Shown here piece after piece: positions 27,959 through 35,862 of a stretch of 43,112 nucleotides of DNA. Every line of letters starts with the position of its first letter. The stretch's first letter is position 1. This DNA is from Gammaproteobacteria bacterium (lineage in GTDB: Bacteria; Pseudomonadota; Gammaproteobacteria; Enterobacterales; Kangiellaceae): contig JABXHY010000018.1 in NCBI GenBank assembly GCA_013373375.1, positions 1 to 43,112 of the forward strand. Reading direction: 5' to 3'. Position numbers and translations under genes: made by a program. The notes beneath the pieces were generated by a model, which did no database searches, was not told where the DNA came from, and worked only from the letters and a program-made list of their open reading frames with translations.

Positions 27959-28918
27959 TTAAAAATCTTCGTTGCTGATTTTACGACTACCCTTGTTTCC
28001 GATTTTTCCAACGCAGTAAAAGGCATGATTGCCTTGTTCCATTACATTATAAACCGCGGCAGCAACTTTTCTGGCTTGTGCTTCAGTGTTACAGAGTGCG
28101 AAGCAAGTGGGACCTGAACCGGAGATCGCAAAGGTAAGTGCTCCATTCTCCAGAGCAGTTTTCTTCCCCTCATCAAATTTTGGGATTAATACTTTTCTAG
28201 TTGGCTCAATGATGTGGTCTTTTAAGCAGTCAAGCATTACTTGATGCTCATTTCGATAGCAGGCCGCAATAAAACTTGCTAATCTCTGTTGCATTTCAAC
28301 AGCTTGTTTCAGAGATAGGTTTTTAGGTAATACTTCTCGTGCTGATTTTGTGGTGATCTCGATATCTGGAAAAATAATCGCGAGATGCAAATCATCGAAA
28401 AAGGGTATCGACTGGTAAGGAGTTGCAAGTTCCGGGTTAATCAGCTGTAAACCACCGAATAAACAGGGGGTAACATTGTCATAGTGAATTGCTCCACTAT
28501 TCCCGCCTTCGATTTGAGCACACCACTTTAAAATATCTTTTTTCTGAAACGGTTCCTTATACCATGAGTTTAATCCAACCATAGTGGCAACAATTGATGA
28601 TGAGCTGGAACCTAATCCACTGCCAATGGGTAAATTTTTTGATAATTGAAAGTTAAGCTTTTCAACTTTTATATCGGAACGAAGTTCTTTTATTTTTTGG
28701 TTAAATACTTCTGCTGTTTTAATAACTAAATTATCTTTATCTTTCGGTAATCGAAAAGCAAACTCTCCAACTGCTTGATAACCAGCCGGTAATTCATTGG
28801 AAATTGTTAGAGTATCGCCAAGACAACGATCATGAGTTTCAATTGCGGCTCCCAAGATATCAAATCCGACAATAAAGTTACCGATAGATGCAGGTGCAAA
28901 TACTGTTAAACGATCCAT
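27959..28918 (-). CDS. thrB: Homoserine kinase
   Basis: It phosphorylates homoserine to O-phosphohomoserine in threonine biosynthesis. The 319-residue protein belongs to the GHMP kinase family: N-terminal PASIGNFIVGFD and the ATP-binding loop LPIGSGLGSSSSS (about 90-102), with the C-terminal motif FAISGSGPTCFAL. Its gene follows thrA by 72 bp on the same strand. That junction contains three 22-bp imperfect repeats. The weak upstream signal GGACAGAGAGA precedes the ATG. Threonine synthase (thrC), which usually follows, is absent here: the next gene is on the other strand. Confidence 0.93.
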   Translation of the reverse strand: MDRLTVFAPASIGNFIVGFDILGAAIETHDRCLGDTLTISNELPAGYQAVGEFAFRLPKDKDNLVIKTAEVFNQKIKELRSDIKVEKLNFQLSKNLPIGSGLGSSSSSIVATMVGLNSWYKEPFQKKDILKWCAQIEGGNSGAIHYDNVTPCLFGGLQLINPELATPYQSIPFFDDLHLAIIFPDIEITTKSAREVLPKNLSLKQAVEMQQRLASFIAACYRNEHQVMLDCLKDHIIEPTRKVLIPKFDEGKKTALENGALTFAISGSGPTCFALCNTEAQARKVAAAVYNVMEQGNHAFYCVGKIGNKGSRKISNEDF

Positions 28919-28946
28919 TCTCTCTGTCCGAAGCCTAGGTTAAATT

Positions 28947-29012
28947 CTAAGATACTACCTTCTAAATATTAAGATACTGCCTTTTCAATCTTAAGAGACT
29001 ACCGATTGCAAT
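28947..29012. repeat. Three imperfect 22-bp tandem repeats at the thrA-thrB junction
   Basis: Units start at 28947, 28969 and 28991 and share the core TTAAGATACTACCT (with CTAAGATACTACCT, TTAAGATACTGCCT and TTAAGAGACTACCG). The third unit contains the thrA stop codon and its last codons. Confidence 0.75.
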
Positions 29013-31465
29013 ATATCACCAAATACACCTGCAGCAGTCACTTCTGCTCCTGCCCCGTAACCGCGAATTACCAATGGTACTGGACAGTAACGCTGTGTCG
29101 TAAATGAAAAAGCATTTTCTCCTTCTTTGATGTCATATAAAGGATGAGCGTTATTAACCGTTAATAATTTGACTGCCATGTTGTTGTTTTTATCGATGAT
29201 ACCTGCGTAGCGAAGAACGCTATTCTTCTCTTTTGCTTCTTGTTGTTTAAGAGCAATCTGGTCGTCAATAGACTCTAGCTCTGAGAGAAACTCCTCGGAA
29301 GTTTTAAGTTCGAATAATTTGGCTGGCAGTAATGGTTCAATTTCCACATCGGACAGGTTTCCTTGAGCCCCAAATTCTCTAGCTATAATTAATAGTTTTC
29401 TCGCAATGTCCATTCCATTTAGATCATCTCTTGGATCAGGTTCGGTGAATCCCTTTTCTTTTGCGAGCTTAACCGCTTTAGAAAATGCCATACCTTCATC
29501 TAGCTTTCCCATGATAAAGGAGAGAGAACCCGAAAGTATTCCGCTGAAGTCGATTAGCTGATCACCACTACGAACTTGATTTTGAATATTCAGAACTATT
29601 GGTAATCCGGCTCCAACATTAGTTTCATAAGCAAATTTTTTTAATTTCTGATTAGCAACTTTGCGAAGCTTAAGGTAATACTCATAAGATAATGTATTTG
29701 CTTTTTTGTTAGCCGCGACTATGTGCATTCCGCGTTCAAATAATTCGGTATAGTGTTCAGCTAAAACGTCGCTGCTAGTGCAATCAACGAACACAGGGTT
29801 TAGTGGTTTGGATGTTTCTAGATAGGAATAAAGCTGTGATAGTTCAGATGACTCTAGTTCCTGTTCAAGTAAACTTTGCCAATTAGCCAGCTCAATACCG
29901 TCTTGCGCCCATAGCAATTTTTTTGAGTTAGCGATACCAACAACTTTAAGTTCAATACGTTGTTTGTGCAACCAAGTTTGCTGTTGTTCTATTTGTTTGA
30001 GCAACTCGTTGCCAATGGTACCTATTCCGTAAAGGACAACCGATATGCGTCTTGGGCAGTGGAAGAAAAACTCATAAACTTTTTTTAGCGCGAGCTCTGA
30101 CTTTTGCTGTCTAATGACAACGGATATTGAACTCTCTGAGGCATCCTGAGCAATAGCAATAATATTAACACCTGCAATAGCGAGCGCTGAAAATAAATTT
30201 GCTGCAACGCCGTGACTGTGTTTCATTTGATCACCGACTACCGAAATCGATGCTAAGTCGTTATGGACTTCTGGCGGATCCACTTGCTGGTGTTTAATTT
30301 CTAACGCAAATTCATTTTCTAATGCTTTTACCGCTAACTTTACGTCCTCTGCTTTTACACATAGTGAAATCGCGTACTCTGATGATCCTTGTGAAATTAA
30401 TACAATCGAAATACCTTGTAAGGAAACTGCTTTAAATACTCGTTCAGCGAGTCCCGCCGTACCTTTGAGGTTTACACCCGATAAGTTGATCATGGCGAGC
30501 TCTTCGAGTAACGAAATTCCAGCGATAGTTGAGTTCTCTCGATTAGGCTCTGCGACAATTAATGAACCAGGAGCGTCTGGATTGAGAGTGTTTTTAACAC
30601 GCGTTGGAATTCGATGACTCGCTATTGGCGCAATCGTTTTTGGATGAAGTACTTTTGCGCCAAAGTAAGAAAGCTCCATTGCTTCGCGATAGCTTAATGT
30701 TTTAATTACTTCGGCTTGAGAAACACAATTTGGATCTGCGTTATAAATACCGTCAACATCTGTCCAGATGCAAAGTTCTTCGGCACCAAATAGCGCTGCC
30801 AGTATTGCAGCGGAATAATCTGAGCCATTGCGTCCCAATAACACTAGATTGTCGTCTTCATCTGAAGCAATAAAACCAGGACAAACCCACCAGTTATGGT
30901 CTGCAATTGAATAGCGTTGGACCGATAATATAGATGCTTCTTCGTCAAAAGTTGCTTCAAGTGCGGAACCGCGGGCTTTTATAATTGACGTGCTATCAGT
31001 AAGTTCAATAGGTTGATTAGGATTTTGCTCAATTAATAATCGACTGAACAATAGTGCGCTAATGCGTTCTCCCGTTGCCAAAATTTGTGCTCGTGTTCTT
31101 ACGTCGCAATGACCCAGTAATTTAATGGCCTGCAAAAGGTCGGTTAGTCGAGTTAAATGAACATTAAGCTTACCGACTAAATCAGAGTATTGACTTAGAG
31201 AGCTCTTTTTTTCAGTTGACAATGAAGGTTGTATTGAAGCCGCGTAATCGAGGTGTCTATTCGACAGTTCTGCTGTAAGTGCGCTGGTATCTTGTCCTGC
31301 TTCGGCAAGTTCAATGGCCTTTTGTAATAAATTTGTTGTGCCACCGAGCGCTGATACGACGACTATTCCTCGGGTACCTTCGAGTGAATCTGAGGCAAGT
31401 TGAGCACTACGCTTAAACAGTTCAAATGTGTTGAGTGAGGATCCCCCAAACTTGAGTACCTGCAC
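28991..31465 (-). CDS. thrA: Bifunctional aspartokinase / homoserine dehydrogenase I
   Basis: It catalyses the first (aspartate to aspartyl phosphate) and third (aspartate semialdehyde to homoserine) steps of threonine synthesis. The aspartokinase domain (about 1-300) has the N-terminal KFGGSS and LGRNGSDYSAA motifs. Two ACT-type regulatory segments (about 300-450) follow, and the C-terminal homoserine dehydrogenase (about 460-824) includes GIGTIGNELL and ANKKANT. The frame could start at 31525, but the GTG at 31465 is chosen. It lies 9 nt after AGGAAGG and gives an N-terminus (MQVLKFGGSS) that matches E. coli ThrA and a length of 824 residues (E. coli 820). Feedback control by threonine is expected. 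No leader peptide with runs of Thr/Ile codons is visible. Confidence 0.95.
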   Translation of the reverse strand: MQVLKFGGSSLNTFELFKRSAQLASDSLEGTRGIVVVSALGGTTNLLQKAIELAEAGQDTSALTAELSNRHLDYAASIQPSLSTEKKSSLSQYSDLVGKLNVHLTRLTDLLQAIKLLGHCDVRTRAQILATGERISALLFSRLLIEQNPNQPIELTDSTSIIKARGSALEATFDEEASILSVQRYSIADHNWWVCPGFIASDEDDNLVLLGRNGSDYSAAILAALFGAEELCIWTDVDGIYNADPNCVSQAEVIKTLSYREAMELSYFGAKVLHPKTIAPIASHRIPTRVKNTLNPDAPGSLIVAEPNRENSTIAGISLLEELAMINLSGVNLKGTAGLAERVFKAVSLQGISIVLISQGSSEYAISLCVKAEDVKLAVKALENEFALEIKHQQVDPPEVHNDLASISVVGDQMKHSHGVAANLFSALAIAGVNIIAIAQDASESSISVVIRQQKSELALKKVYEFFFHCPRRISVVLYGIGTIGNELLKQIEQQQTWLHKQRIELKVVGIANSKKLLWAQDGIELANWQSLLEQELESSELSQLYSYLETSKPLNPVFVDCTSSDVLAEHYTELFERGMHIVAANKKANTLSYEYYLKLRKVANQKLKKFAYETNVGAGLPIVLNIQNQVRSGDQLIDFSGILSGSLSFIMGKLDEGMAFSKAVKLAKEKGFTEPDPRDDLNGMDIARKLLIIAREFGAQGNLSDVEIEPLLPAKLFELKTSEEFLSELESIDDQIALKQQEAKEKNSVLRYAGIIDKNNNMAVKLLTVNNAHPLYDIKEGENAFSFTTQRYCPVPLVIRGYGAGAEVTAAGVFGDILQSVVS

Positions 31466-31530
31466 GGCCAATATCCTTCCTAAATTATTTTGTGTTAGAG
31501 TGCTATGAATGACGTAAAAGGTCAATGTAA

Positions 31531-31575
31531 CAATATGCTAGAAAAGCATATTGCGATAAGTAAATGCTTAAGCAT
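31531..31575. promoter_or_regulatory. Two palindromes in the thrA / amidohydrolase divergent region
   Basis: CAATATGC-TAGAAAA-GCATATTG (31531-31553) and a perfect 12-bp palindrome ATGCTTAAGCAT (31564-31575) both contain an ATGC...GCAT core. They lie between the divergent starts at 31465 and 31631, so they are candidate operator sites. The first could also fold as a hairpin in the thrA leader. Confidence 0.4.
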
Positions 31576-31630
31576 GGAACGCCAAACATAATTATAAAGT
31601 TTGACAAATATTGAGTAAGAGGCCGAAAAC

Positions 31631-32890
31631 ATGGTTAAACAGTCAGTTTGTATTTTGTTATTCGTATTTTCTCTGAGTGCTTTTTCTACAGAGATTATTC
31701 ACGCTGGGCGCTTAATTGATACCGAGCGTGGCAAAGTATTAGAAAAGCAATCTATCGTTATCGAAAATGGGGTCATTGTTGATGTTAAAAATGGATACAT
31801 TGATGGCAAAAATATCATTGATTTAAAAGATTCGACAGTGATGCCAGGTTTAATGGATATGCATACTCATTTAATGAGTGGCGCAACTCCAAGCTCTTAT
31901 ACTGAAAAGTTTTTTCATGAGGAATCCTTTTTCGCTATCCGTGCTGTTGTCAATGCAGAGAAAACTCTTATGGCAGGTTTTACTACGGTTCGTGATTTAG
32001 GTAGCGATCCAAAAGTTACACGTGAACTGGACGACGCAATCGATAAAGGTGTTGTACCCGGTCCTAGATTGTTCAATGCAGGAAAGAGCATTGCGACAAC
32101 TGGAGGCCATGCCGATCCAACTAACGGTGTTCACATCGATATGATGAAAGATCCGGGTCCAAAAGAAGGTGTCATAAACGGACCTGAAGATGCTTACAAA
32201 GCTGTGCGTCAACGTTATAAAGAAGGCAGCGATGTTATCAAGCTTACTGTAACGGGTGGTGTTTTGAGTCTAGCAAAAAGTGGCGATAACCCTCAGTTTA
32301 CCGATGAAGAACTCGAAGCCATCATGAAAGCAGCTAAAGACTATGATTTTGTTGTAGCGGTTCACGCGCATGGCGCAGAAGGAATGAAGCGCGCTATTCG
32401 AGCAGGTGTTCACTCTGTTGAACATGGCACTTATATGGATGATGAAGCTATGCGCTTGATGAAAAAAAATGGAACTTACTATGTGCCGACAATTACTGCG
32501 GGAAAGTGGGTGGCTGAAAAAGCAGAAACTTATCCAGAAGTTGTTCAACCAAAAGCTAAAGCAGTTGGACCAAAAATTCAGTCGACCTTCGCAGAAGCTT
32601 ACAAGAAAGGTGTAAAAATTGCCTTTGGGACTGATGCCGGTGTTTTTCCTCACGGGCTAAACGGTCGCGAATTTGAGTATATGGTTGAAGCGGGAATGCC
32701 TGCAATGGAGGCGATACAGTCGGCAACGATAGAGTCTGCAAAGTTATTGCGTGTTGATGCTACTCTCGGTTCCGTAAAAAAAGGCAAGGTTGCTGATCTC
32801 ATTGCGGTTAAAGGAAACCCATTAGACAATATTAAACTTATGCAGGAAGTCAGTTTTGTGATGAAAGATGGCGTGATTTACAAGCAGTAA
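31631..32890 (+). CDS. Periplasmic prolidase-like amidohydrolase
   Basis: A 419-residue amidohydrolase-superfamily enzyme with a signal peptide (cleavage near AFS-TEI). Metal ligands appear in the order expected for the imidazolonepropionase-/prolidase-like group: MHTHL (His78, His80), a lysine likely carbamylated in VIKLTVTGG, His in [11 protein letters not shown], His in GVHSVEHGT and Asp in [11 protein letters not shown]. Related bacterial enzymes (Sgx9260, Cc2672 type) release C-terminal or Xaa-Pro amino acids from small peptides. A role in degrading peptides in the periplasm would fit the neighbouring secreted protease. An AAGAGG site is 8 nt before the ATG. It is divergent from thrA. 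The precise substrate is not deducible. Confidence 0.85.
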   Translation: MVKQSVCILLFVFSLSAFSTEIIHAGRLIDTERGKVLEKQSIVIENGVIVDVKNGYIDGKNIIDLKDSTVMPGLMDMHTHLMSGATPSSYTEKFFHEESFFAIRAVVNAEKTLMAGFTTVRDLGSDPKVTRELDDAIDKGVVPGPRLFNAGKSIATTGGHADPTNGVHIDMMKDPGPKEGVINGPEDAYKAVRQRYKEGSDVIKLTVTGGVLSLAKSGDNPQFTDEELEAIMKAAKDYDFVVAVHAHGAEGMKRAIRAGVHSVEHGTYMDDEAMRLMKKNGTYYVPTITAGKWVAEKAETYPEVVQPKAKAVGPKIQSTFAEAYKKGVKIAFGTDAGVFPHGLNGREFEYMVEAGMPAMEAIQSATIESAKLLRVDATLGSVKKGKVADLIAVKGNPLDNIKLMQEVSFVMKDGVIYKQ

Positions 32891-32893
32891 ACA

Positions 32894-32953
32894 TGTAATC
32901 AATATCCTGCTGATTACATTAGATTAAGCAGCCGGATGATAAGTCTGGTTGCT
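32894..32953. terminator. Two consecutive stem-loops after the amidohydrolase gene
   Basis: TGTAATCA and TGATTACA form a perfect 8-bp stem (32894-32918). AGCAGCCGGA with TCTGGTTGCT forms a 10-bp stem with two G:U pairs (32927-32953). No T-run follows; they may act as a 3'-end structure or as a leader for the deaminase gene at 33005. Confidence 0.45.
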
Positions 32954-33004
32954 CAATAGGTATTTAGTAGAATTGCTAAACAGAAATGAAATTCGAGAAT
33001 CAAT

Positions 33005-33508
33005 ATGATCGCGGACGAGTCAAATCAATTAATGAGACATAAAGACAGAGAGTTTTTGTCGCAAGCTGTCGAGCTAGCGCGAGAAAAGTCCAAACTTGGA
33101 AACTGTGGGCCTTTTGGTGCTGTGATTGTACATCAAGGAAAAGTGATTGCTGAAGGGTGGAATCAAGTTGTGCTAGAAGGGGATCCAACTGCACATGCTG
33201 AAGTTGTCGCAATTCGACACGCTTGCGAGAAACTCGGAACGCATATTTTGGCAGGGTGTGAATTATTTTCTTCGTGTGAGCCCTGTCCCATGTGCTTTTC
33301 CGCTGCTGTTTGGGCTCGTCTGGATAGAGTAGTGTTCGCTGAGACAAGGCATGGAGCAGCAAAGGCAGGGTTTGACGATAGCCTTCTTTATGAGGCGGTC
33401 AAGAGCCTTGATACTCAATCATTAATTCAATGCGAACATCAACCATTGGCCGCAGCATCGGAAGTGTTTTTGGAATGGGAAGCAAACCCCGATAAGAAAC
33501 GATATTGA
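33005..33508 (+). CDS. Guanine deaminase-like nucleoside/base deaminase
   Basis: A 167-residue member of the cytidine/deoxycytidylate deaminase superfamily. Zinc and catalytic residues: His64 and Glu66 in TAHAEVVAIRHA, Cys94 and Cys97 in CEPCPMC. The sequence NCGPFGAVIV and the C-terminal KAGFDDSLLYE plus a Tyr C-terminus are close to the Bacillus-type GuaD group, so guanine to xanthine is the most likely reaction. A tRNA adenosine deaminase is less likely. The ATG at 33005 follows a weak GAG; an internal ATG at 33032 is possible. It is cytoplasmic. No purine genes flank it, so it appears to stand alone. Confidence 0.8.
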   Translation: MIADESNQLMRHKDREFLSQAVELAREKSKLGNCGPFGAVIVHQGKVIAEGWNQVVLEGDPTAHAEVVAIRHACEKLGTHILAGCELFSSCEPCPMCFSAAVWARLDRVVFAETRHGAAKAGFDDSLLYEAVKSLDTQSLIQCEHQPLAAASEVFLEWEANPDKKRY

Positions 33509-33633
33509 GACATATTTACTGGTTGTAAATATAGAATTGAGATAATATTCAGGCTGTTTTGGAAGTGGTTAAGTTTAGCTCTCTTTCTGCATTAATGAGC
33601 TAAAACAACGAAATTATTAAGAGGGAATTTTGC

Positions 33634-34170
33634 GTGCATATCATATTAGCAGCTCTTGGAGCCGTGGTTACCATTCTTGTGCTTATCAATCGTTTGTCGG
33701 AAACAGGTATCGATTTTGGATGGTTGAATCCTTTTGCCTGGAAAAGACGGCGTAATTGGGCAAAGCAATATCACGCCAATCCTGTTTATTCAGTTCGCGA
33801 CCCAATGGAAGTAACGGCGCTTTTAATGGTTGCTCTTGCGAAAAGTGGCGGAGATATGAGTTCCGAACAAAAGCGCTACATTAAGCAAGAGTTTCAAAAC
33901 GTGTTTGGTTTAACTGAAGATGAGGCATCGTCTTTAATACATTCGTCTGTTTTTCTATTAAAAGAAAACTTCGAGCAAGTTAAAAATTTGAATAAAGTTT
34001 TGGCGCCAAGTGTTGAGTCCTTTAGTTCGGCACAAGCAAGTTCTGCCCTGGAGTTAATGACGGGGGTGGTAAATTTAGACAGTCAAACTAATGCTTTTCA
34101 GGCAAATTTATTACAAGAGTTCAACTCTATTTTCTTAGAGCGCTTTAAAACAACTTGGTCATCGAATTAA
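33634..34170 (+). CDS. TerB-like membrane-anchored protein
   Basis: A 178-residue protein starting at GTG 33634, placed 8 nt after a GAGGG site. Residues 1-17 form one transmembrane segment, followed by a basic stretch (KRRRNWAKQYHAN). Residues about 60-110 look like a TerB-type helical domain (MVALAKSGGDMSSEQKRYI, ending FGLTEDEASSLIHSSVFLLK) with an Asp for metal binding. The C-terminal helix region (LDSQTNAFQANLLQEF) has no known motif. TerB-like domains are associated with stress or membrane complexes, but the function here is unknown. The following membrane-protein gene starts 54 bp after the stop, so the two are probably co-transcribed. Confidence 0.7.
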   Translation: MHIILAALGAVVTILVLINRLSETGIDFGWLNPFAWKRRRNWAKQYHANPVYSVRDPMEVTALLMVALAKSGGDMSSEQKRYIKQEFQNVFGLTEDEASSLIHSSVFLLKENFEQVKNLNKVLAPSVESFSSAQASSALELMTGVVNLDSQTNAFQANLLQEFNSIFLERFKTTWSSN

Positions 34171-34223
34171 AAGAAATTGATGGTTTAACTAACAGAACTA
34201 TTGAGTCAAAAGGATTGTATGAT

Positions 34224-34649
34224 ATGGAAATACCCAAACTGTCAGGCATAGGATTTATTTTTATAGCGACCGTTTTAGTAATTTGGGGTTGGTATGACGC
34301 AATAATTAATGACCCGAGTTTTAAAACAGAGTTTAAGAAACGTTTTCGAAAGGGATTGAGGTTAGGATTTTTATTGTCTCTTGCCGGTATCGGAATCGGT
34401 TTTGCTGGAGCAACTAAAGAAGGTTTTGAACACTTCAATTTAATACGGTTTGTTGTGACAAGTTTATTGAGCGGTACAATTGCTACTCTAGAGATTGCCA
34501 TATTAAATGGATTGAATCCGAATCCAAAGCACCTTACCAAGTCATTTTTAGAAAAATTTGTAACTTTTGGATGGGCAATTGCGATTGGACTGGTTGGTTT
34601 TACTGCTATTTTCCTTCCGTATCACTTAATTGCTTTTATTTTCAGTTAG
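34224..34649 (+). CDS. Polytopic membrane protein, unknown function
   Basis: The frame is open from 34155, overlapping the preceding gene, but the ATG at 34224 follows AAAAGGA by 9 nt and begins the hydrophobic region, so it is chosen. The 141-residue product has about four transmembrane segments (GIGFIFIATVLVIWGW, LRLGFLLSLAGIGIGFAG, FVVTSLLSGTIATLEIAI and IAIGLVGFTAIFLPYHLI) with a basic loop (KKRFRKGLRLG). No family is recognised. It is paired with the TerB-like gene and closed by a strong terminator. Confidence 0.65.
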   Translation: MEIPKLSGIGFIFIATVLVIWGWYDAIINDPSFKTEFKKRFRKGLRLGFLLSLAGIGIGFAGATKEGFEHFNLIRFVVTSLLSGTIATLEIAILNGLNPNPKHLTKSFLEKFVTFGWAIAIGLVGFTAIFLPYHLIAFIFS

Positions 34650-34674
34650 TCATTGTTATTAATCTATTAAAACA

Positions 34675-34711
34675 AAAAGCCATCTTCCTATGTACTAAGA
34701 AGATGGCTTTT
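34675..34711. terminator. Bidirectional rho-independent terminator
   Basis: AAAAGCCATCTTC and GAAGATGGCTTTT form a 13-bp stem with an 11-nt loop, flanked by A- and T-runs. It separates the convergent membrane-protein gene and the mesaconyl-CoA hydratase gene. Confidence 0.9.
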
Positions 34712-34753
34712 CAATATAGAGCAGGATTATCGGATGAACTTTTGAATGCAGAA

Positions 34754-35860
34754 TTATCTGGGAATTAACAAAGTGTAATCCAGCTTTAAAACCGGTTGAG
34801 TGTCTGTATCAACGGTGTAGTAGTCTTTTACTGTATCAGAATCGCAATTTTTAAATCCAGTTGTTTCAACACGAATCCAACCAATATCATCACGACCATC
34901 AAATACACCTTTATCAAGAATTTGAGTCGCACAACTAATGGTATCTCCTGCAAAACTAGGAGCTGTATGAGAACCTCCATTGATGGCCGCGAGCCAAAGC
35001 CCATTTGCCAATCCATTATGGCTGAGTGCCCGACAAATTGACATAACGTGCCCACCATAAACTAATGGCTCACCATGACGTGATGATCGCATCGCGTACC
35101 CATCGAAATGAACTTTAGCATTGTTTTGATAAAGGCGAGTTGCTAATGAATGGTCCGACGGATTAATCGTCATTCCGTCATGATGCAATACGACTTCTCC
35201 GGTTACATAGTCATCGTATTTATATGGTGCGCCACTCCAGGCTGTATCGAATGATTTAAATGACAATTCAGCAGGAATATGCTGCTCATTAATATTTGCC
35301 GTTGGTGAGAGATTGGGAATTGAGTCGATGCCGGTTGGTGCAGAGTGATTTTTCTTATGAACCATTACCCAGCGCTTCCAGGAAACAACCGGTTTTTGAT
35401 CTTGATTCAAAGCGGTTGAATGAACGTAAACAATCCCAGTTTTACCGTTTGAATTTTCTTTTAAGCCAATTACTTTGGATGATACGAATAAAGTATCACC
35501 CACATAACATGGATTTAAAAATTCACATTCAGCATACCCTAGGTTAGCAACTGCATTTAACGATATATCAGGAACGGTTTTACCAAACGCTATATGAAAA
35601 ACTAGAAAGTTATCAATAGGCGTTCGAGCAAAACCACACGCCATTGCTACTGGCTCTGCACAATATAAAACAAAACGGCTGCCTGTAAGGGCTGTATATA
35701 ACGCAACATCGCCATCAGTAATGGTTCGAGGTGTCGCATGGATCAACTGGTCATTAATTTCAAAGTCTTCGAAAAAATAACCACTAAAGTTTTTGTCGGA
35801 TAATTGTGTTTTTGGTAGTTCTGTTTTTGACAGTTCTGTTTTCGATAAATCGGCAGTCAT
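34754..35860 (-). CDS. Mesaconyl-CoA hydratase (beta-methylmalyl-CoA dehydratase)
   Basis: It reversibly converts mesaconyl-CoA and beta-methylmalyl-CoA. The 368-residue protein is a double hot-dog MaoC-type hydratase with the hallmarks of this family: HATPRT, GDVALYTAL, FGKTVPDISLNAVANLGY, IGLKENSNGKTG, and in the second half LATRLYQNNAKVHFD, YGGHVMSICRALSHNGLAN and AINGGSHTAPSFAGDT. The N-terminus is unusual: residues 5-20 hold three near copies of a SKTEL-type pentapeptide (15-bp DNA repeats) before the normal family start at about residue 24. It is the last gene of a four-gene operon; its start lies 2 bp beyond the preceding lyase stop, with the GGAG site inside that gene's last codons. 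Confidence 0.9.
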   Translation of the reverse strand: MTADLSKTELSKTELPKTQLSDKNFSGYFFEDFEINDQLIHATPRTITDGDVALYTALTGSRFVLYCAEPVAMACGFARTPIDNFLVFHIAFGKTVPDISLNAVANLGYAECEFLNPCYVGDTLFVSSKVIGLKENSNGKTGIVYVHSTALNQDQKPVVSWKRWVMVHKKNHSAPTGIDSIPNLSPTANINEQHIPAELSFKSFDTAWSGAPYKYDDYVTGEVVLHHDGMTINPSDHSLATRLYQNNAKVHFDGYAMRSSRHGEPLVYGGHVMSICRALSHNGLANGLWLAAINGGSHTAPSFAGDTISCATQILDKGVFDGRDDIGWIRVETTGFKNCDSDTVKDYYTVDTDTQPVLKLDYTLLIPR

Positions 35861-35862
35861 TG

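Noticed and set aside
31465-31525. thr operon attenuator leader peptide
   Set aside because: The in-frame upstream extension is not enriched in Thr/Ile codons, and no terminator/antiterminator pair is clear.
32270-32741. Minus-strand frames inside the amidohydrolase gene
   Set aside because: Shadow frames of a well-supported gene; no start signal.
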